The notes under the pieces: generated by a model
Database searches by the model: none
What the model was told of the DNA's origin: nothing
What the model saw: the letters and a program-made list of their open reading frames with translations, nothing else
Position numbers and translations under genes: made by a program
Part shown: positions 45,502-55,020 of the stretch, one piece after another
Layout: each line of letters starts with the position of its first letter
How positions within the stretch are numbered: the stretch's first letter is position 1
NCBI GenBank assembly: GCA_942491385.1
Contig: CALOAF010000008.1
Location: 186,001-250,000, forward strand
Direction: 5' to 3'
Source of the DNA: UBA6170 sp942491385
Lineage (GTDB): Bacteria; Chloroflexota; Anaerolineae; Anaerolineales; Anaerolineaceae
DNA: 64,000 nt

Positions 45502-46359
45502 TTACATACCTGCCATATAGGCGATCCCTACCACTCCTGGCCCAGTGTGAGTTCCAATTGCTGGGCTAACATCGGCAATTATCGCTTCAACAATATCTCC
45601 TTCAGGTAAGGATTTAAGAACTTTTTCAAGGAGTATCCTGGCCTCAGAAATGGCGTTTGCGTGTTGGATCGCAATTCTAACTGGCGTTTGATTGCCAACC
45701 TTTGATTTCATGATTTCAATTACTTTATCAACTGCTTTATTCATCGTCCGAACTTTTCCAGCAGCTTCAATTTTTCCATCTCGAACTTCGAGGATTGGTT
45801 TCAATTTTAACATGGTGCCGAGGAAGGCTTGACCACCACCAATGCGGCCTCCTCGGTGTAAAAATTCGAGCGTGTTGACAGCGAATAAAACACCTGTGTT
45901 TTCTCTAGCTTTTTGAGCAATTTTGATACAATCTTTTAAGGAAGCACCATTGGCTGCTGCACGCGCGACTGCCAGGACTTGAAATCCTAACGCCATTCCT
46001 GCGTTTTCCGAATCAAAAATTTCAATATTGTCCACCTCTAGCATGGCTTTTGCTTGTTCAGCAGAATCAATAGTGCCTGACAATTTTGAAGAGATATGAA
46101 TGGAGAAAATATCATACCCCTGACTTGATAATTCTTTGTAGATTTCTTTAAATGCCCCCGGTGTCGCTTGTGAGGTGGATGGCATTACTTCAGCATTTTG
46201 TAATTTCTCATAAAATTCAACTGGTTGAATATCAACACCATCACGAAATTGTTCATCTCCCCAAATAACCTGTAAAGGTGCTATCTGTATCTTATATTCA
46301 GATGCTAATTCTCTGGGAATGTAAGCTGTACTATCAGTTACTACTGCTACTTTTGCCAT
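45502..46359 (-). CDS. DegV family fatty-acid-binding protein
   Basis: 285 residues. VAVVTDSTAYIPRELASEY at the N-terminus, PSTSQATPGAF (about 58-68) and IFSIHISSKLSGTIDSAEQA form the fatty acyl-binding signature. EFLHRGGRIGGGQAFLG and THTGPGVVGIAYM follow in the C-terminal domain. DegV/FakB proteins present fatty acids to the kinase FakA for phosphorylation; no fakA is in the window. Preceded by a GGAGAT ribosome site. The 249 bases upstream hold only the ffh promoter on the opposite strand. Confidence 0.93.
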   Translation of the reverse strand: MAKVAVVTDSTAYIPRELASEYKIQIAPLQVIWGDEQFRDGVDIQPVEFYEKLQNAEVMPSTSQATPGAFKEIYKELSSQGYDIFSIHISSKLSGTIDSAEQAKAMLEVDNIEIFDSENAGMALGFQVLAVARAAANGASLKDCIKIAQKARENTGVLFAVNTLEFLHRGGRIGGGQAFLGTMLKLKPILEVRDGKIEAAGKVRTMNKAVDKVIEIMKSKVGNQTPVRIAIQHANAISEARILLEKVLKSLPEGDIVEAIIADVSPAIGTHTGPGVVGIAYMAGM

Positions 46360-46538
46360 TCTAATCTCCGATTTTTAATTGATCTGATTTCTCAGGAATC
46401 TACTTTTGTTACCTATCTAGATAACACATACACGGGTAATAAGTTTCGTTTTGTTACACAAATACAATAATCATATCAATAAAATATCCAATTTTGGTTT
46501 TCTAATATCTCGTGGTAGAACACCTGTGTTAGAATTCC

Positions 46539-46567
46539 TTGACCAAAATTGTTGAACAAGCTAAAAT
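46539..46567 (+). promoter_or_regulatory. Promoter of the ffh gene cluster
   Basis: TTGACC (46539-46544), 17-base spacer, TAAAAT (46562-46567). Predicted transcript start is about 46574, 35 bases before the ffh ATG. Confidence 0.75.
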
Positions 46568-46608
46568 TTTGCACGCAATTAAAGATTGGGAAAATTTAAC
46601 AAAAATTT

Positions 46609-47931
46609 ATGTTTGAGAATTTAACTGGAAGATTAGACGGAATATTTAAAGAATTACGCCGGAGAGGAAAACTCTCTGAGGCTGATGTTGATAATGTTAT
46701 GCGGGAAGTGCGTTTGGCGCTTTTAGAAGCAGACGTCCATTTCAGTGTGGCAAAAAAGTTTGTTGTCCAGGTTCGTGAACGAGCAGTTGGTTCAGAGGTT
46801 TCCAAAGCGCTTAATCCTGGACAACAAGTAATAAAAATTGTTAATGAAGAATTAATAAAGACATTAGGCGAGCCTTCAAAAATCAACCTGACAGGTGAAA
46901 AACCTTATGTGATCATGATGGTTGGGTTACAGGGGTCTGGCAAGACAACTGCTTCAGCAAAATTAGCGAAAAAGCTAAGATCTCAAGGCGAACGGGTTTT
47001 AATGGTAGCTGCTGATCCTTACCGACCGGCAGCAATTAAACAACTACAGACCCTGGGCGAACGAATCGACGTACCGGTTTTCACTGAAGATGGGAAAAAG
47101 CCACCGGAAGTATCCTCCCATGCACTTGATTTTGCCAGAAAAGGTGGTTATACGGTCGTAATTATCGATACAGCCGGACGATCACAATTAGATCAGGATT
47201 TGATGGATGAACTGCGTGCCATCCAATCAAGAGTGAAAACAGGGGAAATTTTACTAGTAGTAGACTCGATGATTGGTCAGGAAGCCCTGCATATTGCCGA
47301 AGGATTTCGAGATACCGTATCTATCACCGGGTTGGCATTAACGAAAATCGATGGTGACGCCCGAGGCGGTGCAGCGATATCAATTCGCAGTGTGACTGGC
47401 GTCCCGATCAAGTTCCTACGTACTGGTGAAGGAATAGATGCCATGGAAGTTTATGATCCTGGTCGTCTCGCTTCCAGAATTCTAGGTATGGGAGATGTGA
47501 TTGGATTAATTGAAAAAGCGGAAATGGCTTTTGATCAAAAAGAGGCACAAAAGCAAGCTCAGAAAATGATCAGTGGGGAATTTTCTTTGGATGATTTTCT
47601 CCAACAACTCAAACAGATCAAAAAAATGGGCTCAATATCCCAAATATTGGAGATGATGCCTGGGAATATGGGCCAGATGGCCAAAGCAGTTGATCCAAAT
47701 GATGCAGAAAAACAATTAAAACAAACTGAAGCCATCATTAATTCGATGACTTCACAAGAAAGACGATTTCCGGATATACTTAACGCGTCACGTAGGCGAA
47801 GAATTGCAACTGGATCTGGCACACAAGTACAAGATGTGAATCGCTTAATTAAGCAATATCGTGATATAAAGAAATTAATGAAAACTTTTCAAAAATCCGG
47901 AGGGCGTGGGTTACCTCGTTTATTCGGTTAA
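46609..47931 (+). CDS. ffh: Signal recognition particle GTPase Ffh
   Basis: Cotranslational targeting of membrane proteins. 440 residues. N domain (FENLTGRLDGIFKELRRRGK), G domain with P-loop GLQGSGKTTASAKLA (about 105-119), DTAGR, TKIDGDARGGAAIS, then a Met-rich M domain (about 300-430: MGSISQILEMMPGNMGQM, RRRRIATGSGT) that binds SRP RNA and signal peptides. First gene of the run ffh-rpsP-khpA-rimM. The SRP RNA gene itself was not found in the window. Confidence 0.97.
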   Translation: MFENLTGRLDGIFKELRRRGKLSEADVDNVMREVRLALLEADVHFSVAKKFVVQVRERAVGSEVSKALNPGQQVIKIVNEELIKTLGEPSKINLTGEKPYVIMMVGLQGSGKTTASAKLAKKLRSQGERVLMVAADPYRPAAIKQLQTLGERIDVPVFTEDGKKPPEVSSHALDFARKGGYTVVIIDTAGRSQLDQDLMDELRAIQSRVKTGEILLVVDSMIGQEALHIAEGFRDTVSITGLALTKIDGDARGGAAISIRSVTGVPIKFLRTGEGIDAMEVYDPGRLASRILGMGDVIGLIEKAEMAFDQKEAQKQAQKMISGEFSLDDFLQQLKQIKKMGSISQILEMMPGNMGQMAKAVDPNDAEKQLKQTEAIINSMTSQERRFPDILNASRRRRIATGSGTQVQDVNRLIKQYRDIKKLMKTFQKSGGRGLPRLFG

Positions 47932-48041
47932 TCTGTTGAAAAATCTGATTCTTAAAACGTCCCTTCAACGTTTCCTCTCAGAATCAAATTGACATCCGAT
48001 TATCAAAATTAAAAACTAATAAAAAACAGGAGTAAAAATCG

Positions 48042-48386
48042 ATGGTAAGGATTCGATTACGAAGACAAGGATTAAAAGGTCAACCAACATATCGTATTAT
48101 TGCAGCAGATAAGGAAAGTCCAAGGGACGGAAGATTCTTGGAGATTTTAGGATTCTATAATCCGAGGACTGAACCTTCAACGATCAGCATTCAGGAAGAT
48201 CGTGTTTTTGATTGGATGAGTAAAGGCGCACAACCTAGTGACTCGGTTAGCCAGATATTCAGGCAAGTAGGTCTTCTGGAGAGATTTGACCGTTTCAAGA
48301 AAGGCGAGTCATTGGATGTCCTAAAAGAGGAAGCCGAACCGATTTACGTAAAGCATACATCCAACCAGAAAACGAATCCGGCTTGA
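48042..48386 (+). CDS. rpsP: Small ribosomal subunit protein S16
   Basis: 114 residues. MVRIRLRRQGLKGQPTYRI, DKESPRDGRFLEILGFYNPR and SKGAQPSDSV are S16 signatures. AGGAG ribosome site upstream. The 110 bases before it contain an inverted repeat TGATTCT/AGAATCA (47946-47952/47980-47986) that could be a weak attenuator or processing hairpin. Confidence 0.97.
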   Translation: MVRIRLRRQGLKGQPTYRIIAADKESPRDGRFLEILGFYNPRTEPSTISIQEDRVFDWMSKGAQPSDSVSQIFRQVGLLERFDRFKKGESLDVLKEEAEPIYVKHTSNQKTNPA

Positions 48387-48442
48387 TTAAAATTACCTAT
48401 TAAGCGAAGTTAAAAAAACTTGCTTTAAGAAAGGAATTAGCC

Positions 48443-48679
48443 GTGAAAGATTTAATTGAATATATTGCCCGTTCATTGGTTGATGATCCCTCCCAGGTTG
48501 ATGTTAATTGCGATCGTGGTGGGAGTAAAACGCGGGTGGAGTTACGGGTAGCGAAAGAAGATATGGGACGGGTCATTGGAAAAGGTGGCCGAGTAGCCAA
48601 TTCAATGCGTGTTTTACTTCGTGTAGCTGCCGCTCGAGAAGGAAAACAAGCCTCATTGGATGTGGTGGAACCTCGATGA
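48443..48679 (+). CDS. khpA: KH-domain RNA-binding protein KhpA
   Basis: 78 residues, GTG start with GAAAGGAA upstream. KH core with GKGGR loop: DMGRVIGKGGRVANSMRVLL (about 46-65). KhpA proteins bind RNA and in Gram-positive bacteria affect cell size with KhpB. The position between rpsP and rimM is the classical one. Overlaps rimM by 4 bases (ATGA). Confidence 0.93.
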   Translation: MKDLIEYIARSLVDDPSQVDVNCDRGGSKTRVELRVAKEDMGRVIGKGGRVANSMRVLLRVAAAREGKQASLDVVEPR

Positions 48680-49242
48680 AAAAAAAACGTCGGGGGCTGT
48701 CTGAACCTGATATGAATGGCACAGGCTCGCTCAATATTGGCGAGCCTGTCTATTTGGCAATTGGCAGGCTAGGAAAACCGCATGGTTTGGATGGGGGAAT
48801 TGCTTTTTACATATTAACAGATTTTCCTGAACGATTAAAAATAGGCAGAGAAGTGTTTATTGGTGAAGAACACATATCCGCCCATATTCACTCAATTAAA
48901 GAACACTCCAAAAGTTTAATCTTTCATTTTGATGAGTTTAATCAAATTGCAGAAGTAGAAAAATTCATAAGTGATTTTGTTTTTGTTTCTGTCAAAGAAT
49001 TACCTGACCTTCCAGAAGGGGAATACTATCATCATCAATTGATTGGCTTAGAAGTATTGGATACCGTGGGATCAAAAATCGGTGTTCTTACTGAAATTCT
49101 TGAAACTGGAGCCAATGATGTGTATGTCATTATTGGAGAAGATAGAAAAGAAATTTTATTTCCTGCCTTACTCAATTTAATCGAAAAAATTGATATTGAG
49201 AACAAATTCATGGTTGTAAAACCATTGGAATACTATAATTAG
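48676..49242 (+). CDS. rimM: Ribosome maturation factor RimM
   Basis: 188 residues. Helps 30S head assembly by binding S19. AIGRLGKPHGLDGGIAFYILTD forms the RimM N-terminal barrel (about 29-50), and the PRC-barrel part has EGEYYHHQLIGLEVLD and EILFPALLNLI. The first about 24 residues (MKKKRRGLSEPDMNGTGSLN) are an extension beyond the family core. The ATGA overlap with khpA supports this start, although an internal ATG (48712) could also be used. trmD and rplS, the usual followers, are replaced by dprA. Confidence 0.93.
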   Translation: MKKKRRGLSEPDMNGTGSLNIGEPVYLAIGRLGKPHGLDGGIAFYILTDFPERLKIGREVFIGEEHISAHIHSIKEHSKSLIFHFDEFNQIAEVEKFISDFVFVSVKELPDLPEGEYYHHQLIGLEVLDTVGSKIGVLTEILETGANDVYVIIGEDRKEILFPALLNLIEKIDIENKFMVVKPLEYYN

Positions 49243-49250
49243 GATTAAGA

Positions 49251-50354
49251 ATGGATCCACTTAATTACTGGGTTGGATTTAGCTTAATTAAGGGGATTGG
49301 TGCCGTTAGGATGCGTGCTCTGGAAGATTACTTTGGTAATCTTGAAACAGCCTGGAATGCGCCACATACAGTATTAAAAGAATCTGGGTTGTCTGAAAAG
49401 ATTTGTGAACGTGTGGTACAGATTCGCAAAGAAATAGATTTAAACCAATATATTAAAAGGATTCAATCAGCAGGAATAAAAATATTAATCAGAGACGATT
49501 CTGACTATCCCAGATATTTAAAGGAAATAGACCAACCACCACCGATTTTATATTTAAAGGGCGAATTAACCTTAGAAGACGAATGGGCTGTTGCTATTGT
49601 AGGAACAAGAAAAGTTACCCATTATGGCAAACAGATTACAGATGAATTCTCGCGTATGTTGGCAGACCACAAAATAACCGTTGTGAGCGGATTAGCGCGC
49701 GGTGTAGATGGAATAGCTCACAAGAGTGCTCTGGATGCCGGTGGAAGGACTATTGCCGTGCTCGGCAGTGGGGTAGATCGAATATATCCAGCAGAACACA
49801 AAAAACTAGCAGATGATATTTGCAAAAGTGGTGCAGTTATCAGTGATTATCCACCTGGTACTGCTCCAGAGGCAAACAATTTTCCACCAAGAAATCGAAT
49901 CATTTCTGGATTATCCAGAGCAACGATTGTGATTGAAGCGGGTCAGACAAGTGGTGCTTTGATCACAGCAGAATTTGCTGCCAACCAGGGGAGAAATGTA
50001 TACGCTGTTCCGGGAAGTATTTACAATGTTCAAAGCAAAGGTACAAACAGATTAATTCAAAAAGGTGCGAAACCATTATTGGATATTCGTGAGGTTTTAC
50101 AGGATATTCAAGTTGAGCTCATTCAGGAAAGAAAAACATTTCGAAAAGAATACCCGATTGATCTTTTTGAAGAAAAAATACTCAGAGTTTTATCTAATGA
50201 ACCTTTGCATGTTGATGAGATCACCAATTTGGCGGAATTACCAATCTCTCAAGTGAGTTCGTATTTGGCAATGATGGAATTGAAGGGGTTAACCAAACAG
50301 GTTGGGGGAATGAAGTACGTAGTAATCAGAGAAGAAAGAGGTGATTACATATAA
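49251..50354 (+). CDS. dprA: DNA-processing protein DprA
   Basis: 367 residues. Loads RecA onto incoming single-stranded DNA in transformation. N-terminal HhH-like region (IKGIGAVRMRALEDYFG). Rossmann core with AIVGTRKVTHYGK (about 115), SGLARGVDGIAHKSAL (about 145), VLGSGVDRIYPAEH and FPPRNRIISGLS. C-terminal winged-helix (about 300-360). Follows rimM by 8 bases and overlaps the next start (TAATG). No other competence gene is in the window. Confidence 0.96.
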   Translation: MDPLNYWVGFSLIKGIGAVRMRALEDYFGNLETAWNAPHTVLKESGLSEKICERVVQIRKEIDLNQYIKRIQSAGIKILIRDDSDYPRYLKEIDQPPPILYLKGELTLEDEWAVAIVGTRKVTHYGKQITDEFSRMLADHKITVVSGLARGVDGIAHKSALDAGGRTIAVLGSGVDRIYPAEHKKLADDICKSGAVISDYPPGTAPEANNFPPRNRIISGLSRATIVIEAGQTSGALITAEFAANQGRNVYAVPGSIYNVQSKGTNRLIQKGAKPLLDIREVLQDIQVELIQERKTFRKEYPIDLFEEKILRVLSNEPLHVDEITNLAELPISQVSSYLAMMELKGLTKQVGGMKYVVIREERGDYI

Positions 50355-51451
50355 TGGATAATTATAAACATTTTTATGCCGTCATCATGGCTGGAGGTGG
50401 CGGAACCCGCCTGTGGCCGTTATCCAGAAAAAAAACGCCTAAACAGATGGTCAAGATATTCGGTGAAGAGACCCTTTTTCAAATATCAGTTAATCGTCTG
50501 GAAGGATTATTTACTCCAGAAAGAATATTTGTCGTCACAGTAGCGGATCAAGCTGATTTACTATCATCCCAATCCCCCCTGGTTCCCCAAAAGAATTTCT
50601 TGATTGAACCATTTCCGAAGGGAACAGCGTCAGTTGTTGGATATGCGGCGACGTACATAAAAAAAATCGATCCCGAAGCTATTTTAGTAATTCTTACTGC
50701 AGATCATTTTATTCGAAATATTCCTGAATTCCACAATTTATTGAAATCTGGTTATCAGGCAGCCAAAGAAAAACATTTAATTACATTGGGTATCAAACCA
50801 ACTTTTCCAGCAACGGGTTATGGCTACATTCATAAAGGTGAACCTGTTAAGAATTATGCGGATCGCTGGGCATTTAGCGTGAATAAATTTGTTGAAAAAC
50901 CTGACATGGAAAAAGCAAAACTCATGTTTTCCTCAGGAGGATATGATTGGAATTCTGGTATGTTTCTTTGGCATGTGGATGCGATTTTGGCAGAGTTCAA
51001 ACGACAAATGCCAGCATTAAACCTGATCCTGGATGAGATTAATAAAACACTTGAAAATGATACGTTAGAAGAAATGTTGCCATCACTCTGGGAAAAAATC
51101 ATTCCGCAAACAATTGATTTTGGAATTATGGAACATGCCTTGAATGTGATTGTTATTCCTGGTGCAGATATGGGGTGGTATGATGTTGGCAGTTGGGAAT
51201 CATTATTTGATGTCCTGGAAACTGATCAAAATGGTAATGTAAATTTAGCTGAAAGCCACCTGGGGTTTGATACAAAGAATACTTTGGTATATTCTCAAGT
51301 GGAAAAACGTCTAATTGTGACACTTGGGGTTGAAAATCTAGTATTCGTTGAGAGTGGAAACACAATTTTAATTTGCGAACGGAAAAAATCTCAAGAAATT
51401 AGAAATGTTGTAAAATATTTGACCGAAAATGGTTTGGATGATTATTTGTAG
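50354..51451 (+). CDS. manC: Mannose-1-phosphate guanylyltransferase
   Basis: 365 residues. Makes GDP-mannose from GTP and mannose-1-phosphate for glycan synthesis. Nucleotidyltransferase signature IMAGGGGTRLWPLSRKKTPKQM (about 10-30), FLIEPFPKGTAS, FVEKPDMEKA, YDWNSGMFLWHVDAIL and DMGWYDVGSWES. It lacks the C-terminal isomerase domain of bifunctional ManC/AlgA proteins. Coupled to dprA by a TAATG overlap. topA starts 11 bases later. Confidence 0.93.
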   Translation: MDNYKHFYAVIMAGGGGTRLWPLSRKKTPKQMVKIFGEETLFQISVNRLEGLFTPERIFVVTVADQADLLSSQSPLVPQKNFLIEPFPKGTASVVGYAATYIKKIDPEAILVILTADHFIRNIPEFHNLLKSGYQAAKEKHLITLGIKPTFPATGYGYIHKGEPVKNYADRWAFSVNKFVEKPDMEKAKLMFSSGGYDWNSGMFLWHVDAILAEFKRQMPALNLILDEINKTLENDTLEEMLPSLWEKIIPQTIDFGIMEHALNVIVIPGADMGWYDVGSWESLFDVLETDQNGNVNLAESHLGFDTKNTLVYSQVEKRLIVTLGVENLVFVESGNTILICERKKSQEIRNVVKYLTENGLDDYL

Positions 51452-51462
51452 GAGGAATTGTT

Positions 51463-53763
51463 TTGGAAGCTTATTGTGTGAAATGCAGAACGAAACGTGA
51501 AATAAAAAATACGGAAGCAACATATAACAAAATTGGAGCTCCGGTAACAAAAGGAGTATGTTCTGTTTGTGGTACGACTTTGTATCGAACTGGAAAAACA
51601 GAAGGGCATAAAAATTTAACCCCTCCACCAATTGTTAAAAAACAACCAAAATTGAGCGGAAAGCTGGTGATTGTTGAATCACCTGCGAAAGCTAAGACAG
51701 TTCAGCGATTTCTTGGAAAAGATTACATTGTCAAAGCCTCTGTTGGACATGTGCGCGATTTATTGCGGTCGGAATTATCCGTTGATGTTGAGAATCAGTT
51801 TACCCCTAAATATCGCGTTCCAAATGAAAAGAGACCTGTTGTAAAAGAATTGAAACAGTTAGCAAAAACGGCTGAGAAGATTTATCTGGCAACTGACCCT
51901 GACCGCGAAGGTGAAGCGATCGCCTGGCACTTAATGGAGTCTGCGGAAATCGATGAAACCCGTACGAAACGAGTAGTTTTTCATGAAATTACGAAGCCAG
52001 CTATTGAAGAAGCTTTTGGGCATCCAAGAGCAATTAACATGGACCTGGTTAATGCTCAACAAGCCAGGAGAATTCTTGACCGGTTGGTTGGTTATAACTT
52101 GAGCCCATTGTTGTGGCAGAAGGTGCGCAGCCGTTTATCCGCAGGTCGGGTTCAATCAGTTGCTCTGCGCTTAATTGTTGAGCGTGAAAGAGAAATTGAG
52201 GATTTTATACAGGAAGAATATTGGTCTATTGAAGCTGAACTTAAACCTGATCAAGCGAAAAAAACCTATATCGCAAAATTATTTCGGATTAATGGGGAAG
52301 AACCAACCTTAAACGACAAAGAGAAAACGACCAGTTTCCTGGGTGATTTGGAACAAGCGAAATTTTGGATCACAAAAGTAAAAAAAGGGGAACGTAAACG
52401 AACAGCTCCTGCCCCATTTATTACCAGTTCTTTACAGCAAGAGGCTTCTCGTCGATTGGGTTTTACTGCGAGGCGAACGATGGCCCTGGCCCAACAACTT
52501 TATGAGGGGCTGGATCTGGGTGAAGGTGGATCAACCGGTTTGATCACATATATGCGAACTGATTCTACTAACATTTCTGAAATTGCTCAAAAAGAAGCCC
52601 GCAGTTTTATCCTGTCCAAATTTGGAAAGACTTATTTGCCAACAGCTTTACCCCAACACAAAACCAGGGCGGTCAAAGCACAGGAAGCTCATGAAGCAAT
52701 TAGGCCAACTTCTGTTATGCGATCACCTGAGGAAATTAAAAAATATTTAAAGGGTGACCAATTTAAACTCTACCAACTCATTTGGAAACGATTTGTTGCT
52801 TCTCAAATGGAAGCAGCCGTATACGATACAGTATCCGTCGAAATTCAAGCAGATGGGAACGATAATCAATATGAATTTCGAGCTTCGGGATCTACTTTGA
52901 GGTTTTCTGGTTTTCTTGTTATCTATGAAGAAGCTAAGGATGAAGACAAACAAAACGGGAATGGCACCGGGGTGTTACTACCTTCAAATTTAGCTGATGG
53001 ACAAAAACAAGAGTTGGTGAGATTAATTCCTGAGCAACACTTTACCAGTCCTCCGCCACGGTTCACAGAAGCTTCTTTAGTCCAATTATTGGAAGAATAT
53101 GGGATCGGGCGACCTTCAACTTATGCTCCTATTCTTTCTACTATTCAAGAACGTGGATATGTCGAGAGAGAAAAGAAACGTTTGTTTCCCACTGAAACCG
53201 GTATAACCGTAAACGACCTATTGGTTGGGCACTTCAATGAAGTTGTTGACCCTGGTTTCACTGCGTCAATGGAAACAGCATTGGATCAGGTTGCATCTGG
53301 CGATAAAATTTGGAATTCGGTCATTACTGACTTTTATAAGGATTTTTCTGTCCATTTAGACCGGGCAAAAATAGAAATGCCCGAAACTAAAACCGAATTG
53401 GAAAAGATCGGGAGAGATTGCCCAAAGTGTGGTCATGAATTAGTTATTCGTTTTGGTAGATTCGGAAAATTTATTAGTTGTAGTAATTTCCCAACTTGCC
53501 GTTATACCGAACCGATATTAGAAAAAATTGGAGTTAAGTGCCCTGATTGCTCTACTGGCGAAGTTGTTATTCGCAGAACCAGAAAAGGACGAATTTTCTA
53601 TGGGTGTTCGAATTATCCTGAATGTCAATTTACATCCTGGAAACAACCAGTTGCAGAAGTATGTCCGAATTGTAAAGGTACACTTGTGATCTTAAATAAA
53701 CGAGACCTTCAGTGCCTGAAATGTGAGGAAACATTTTTACAATCTAATGTTCTTAGTGGATAA
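51463..53763 (+). CDS. topA: DNA topoisomerase I with N-terminal DUF5679 zinc module
   Basis: 766 residues. Residues about 1-45 (CVKCRTKREI, CSVCGTTLYR; two CxxC pairs) form a DUF5679-type zinc ribbon fused before the enzyme. The Toprim domain starts at KLVIVESPAKAKTV (about 66). DPDREGEAIAWHL provides the metal site and LITYMRTDS (about 365) the catalytic Tyr. QEAHEAIRPT and YGIGRPSTYAPI follow. Three C-terminal zinc ribbons are seen: CPKCGHEL, CPDCSTGEV and CPNCKGTL. It relaxes negatively supercoiled DNA. TTG start with AGGAGG at 8-base spacing. Confidence 0.97.
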   Translation: MEAYCVKCRTKREIKNTEATYNKIGAPVTKGVCSVCGTTLYRTGKTEGHKNLTPPPIVKKQPKLSGKLVIVESPAKAKTVQRFLGKDYIVKASVGHVRDLLRSELSVDVENQFTPKYRVPNEKRPVVKELKQLAKTAEKIYLATDPDREGEAIAWHLMESAEIDETRTKRVVFHEITKPAIEEAFGHPRAINMDLVNAQQARRILDRLVGYNLSPLLWQKVRSRLSAGRVQSVALRLIVEREREIEDFIQEEYWSIEAELKPDQAKKTYIAKLFRINGEEPTLNDKEKTTSFLGDLEQAKFWITKVKKGERKRTAPAPFITSSLQQEASRRLGFTARRTMALAQQLYEGLDLGEGGSTGLITYMRTDSTNISEIAQKEARSFILSKFGKTYLPTALPQHKTRAVKAQEAHEAIRPTSVMRSPEEIKKYLKGDQFKLYQLIWKRFVASQMEAAVYDTVSVEIQADGNDNQYEFRASGSTLRFSGFLVIYEEAKDEDKQNGNGTGVLLPSNLADGQKQELVRLIPEQHFTSPPPRFTEASLVQLLEEYGIGRPSTYAPILSTIQERGYVEREKKRLFPTETGITVNDLLVGHFNEVVDPGFTASMETALDQVASGDKIWNSVITDFYKDFSVHLDRAKIEMPETKTELEKIGRDCPKCGHELVIRFGRFGKFISCSNFPTCRYTEPILEKIGVKCPDCSTGEVVIRRTRKGRIFYGCSNYPECQFTSWKQPVAEVCPNCKGTLVILNKRDLQCLKCEETFLQSNVLSG

Positions 53764-53888
53764 AAGAAACAACTGGCATAAAAACTGCAACTAGATAAAT
53801 GTATTGGAATTGTTGCTTTTTTAGACGCTTTGTTCTAAAATCAAGTTGTAATAATCCAAAATTATGACAAATCACCAGGAGCAGAAAA

Positions 53889-54971
53889 ATGGATAAGATT
53901 CAAGAATATTTAAAAAGACCATTGATTACAGCTGGAATTGGTTTTCTGATTGGTTTGATTATCGGACTGCCAATTTTAGGTTGGGGACTAATGCCAGTCA
54001 AATGGACTGATGCAGATCCTTCTTACTTGAGAGCAGACCTACAGGATGATTACTTCTGTATGGCTATTCATTCATTTATGAAAACAGGTGATTCCATTCA
54101 GGCAAAAGGGCGTCTGGAAGGATTAGGTTCAGTAAGTGAAGATAAACTAGCGGGTCTGATGCCTGGTGATTGTGGATTATCCATCACTGAAGTTGATCAA
54201 TTTCGGACTGCCTTAGGACTAGCCCAGGTAACCTTGCCAGAACAAGAACAACCTTCAGAGGAAATTCAGACACCGGACACCACCACAGACACAGATACAG
54301 AAGTAATGCCGGTAGACGAGCAAGAAGATGTGGAGAAGGAAAAATCTAAATTTAATCCATTCGTTCTTGTCGGTGTTTTATGCTTAATCACCTTATTAAT
54401 TGGTGGTGCATTGGTATACATCTTCTTTATCCGGAAAAGGAATGGCGGCGATGATTTACCTGAAAGACCCACCACAGATGGAACCGAATCGGAATTTGGT
54501 GCTTATGAAGGTATTCCAGCTGAATATACCACGCCAGATCAGGATGTACCGATAACTCAATTCATGAGTACTTACGTGACCGGCGATGACCTGTTTGATG
54601 ACTCATTCAGCATCGATTCTCCTACAGGCGAATTCTTAGGTGAGTGTGGTGTTGGCATTTCGGAAACCATCGGTGTGGGTGAACCAAAGAAAATCACTGC
54701 TTTTGAAGTCTGGTTGTTTGATAAAAATGACATTCAAACAGTTACCAAAGTTTTGATGAGTCAACATGCTTATGACGATGCTGCGATTGCAAATCGGTTG
54801 GCTTCAAAAGGTGAACCGATATTGTTAGAACCAGGTGGAAAAGTCATTTTGGAAACTGCCACATTAGTGCTTGAAGCTCGGGTTGTGGATATGAATTATG
54901 GGCAAGGTGCTCTTCCCGAAAACAGTTTCTTCGATCGTTTGACCCTGGAATTAGCAGTTTGGCCAAAATAG
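53889..54971 (+). CDS. Bitopic membrane protein of unknown function
   Basis: 360 residues with two membrane helices (about 11-33 LITAGIGFLIGLIIGLPILG, and about 155-178 FVLVGVLCLITLLIGGALVY). Between them is an extracytoplasmic segment of about 120 residues ending in an acidic Thr-rich linker. A C-terminal domain of about 180 residues begins after the basic RKRNGGDD. The C-terminal part contains ECGVGISETIGVGEPKKITAFEVWLFDK and VLMSQHAYDDAAIANRLASKG, a block I associate with Chloroflexota hypothetical proteins but cannot name. CAGGAG upstream is a good ribosome site. It ends at a strong bidirectional terminator. Confidence 0.7.
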   Translation: MDKIQEYLKRPLITAGIGFLIGLIIGLPILGWGLMPVKWTDADPSYLRADLQDDYFCMAIHSFMKTGDSIQAKGRLEGLGSVSEDKLAGLMPGDCGLSITEVDQFRTALGLAQVTLPEQEQPSEEIQTPDTTTDTDTEVMPVDEQEDVEKEKSKFNPFVLVGVLCLITLLIGGALVYIFFIRKRNGGDDLPERPTTDGTESEFGAYEGIPAEYTTPDQDVPITQFMSTYVTGDDLFDDSFSIDSPTGEFLGECGVGISETIGVGEPKKITAFEVWLFDKNDIQTVTKVLMSQHAYDDAAIANRLASKGEPILLEPGGKVILETATLVLEARVVDMNYGQGALPENSFFDRLTLELAVWPK

Positions 54972-54980
54972 AGAAAAAAT

Positions 54981-55019
54981 AACTAAAAAAACCGGAGCAT
55001 CCCTCCGGTTTTTTTAGTT
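54981..55019. terminator. Bidirectional rho-independent terminator
   Basis: A long perfect inverted repeat (54981-54997 and 55003-55019) with CCGGAG/CTCCGG core, A-tract on the left, T-tract on the right and a 5-base loop. It serves both the plus-strand unknown protein gene and minus-strand greA. Confidence 0.93.
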
Positions 55020-55020
55020 A

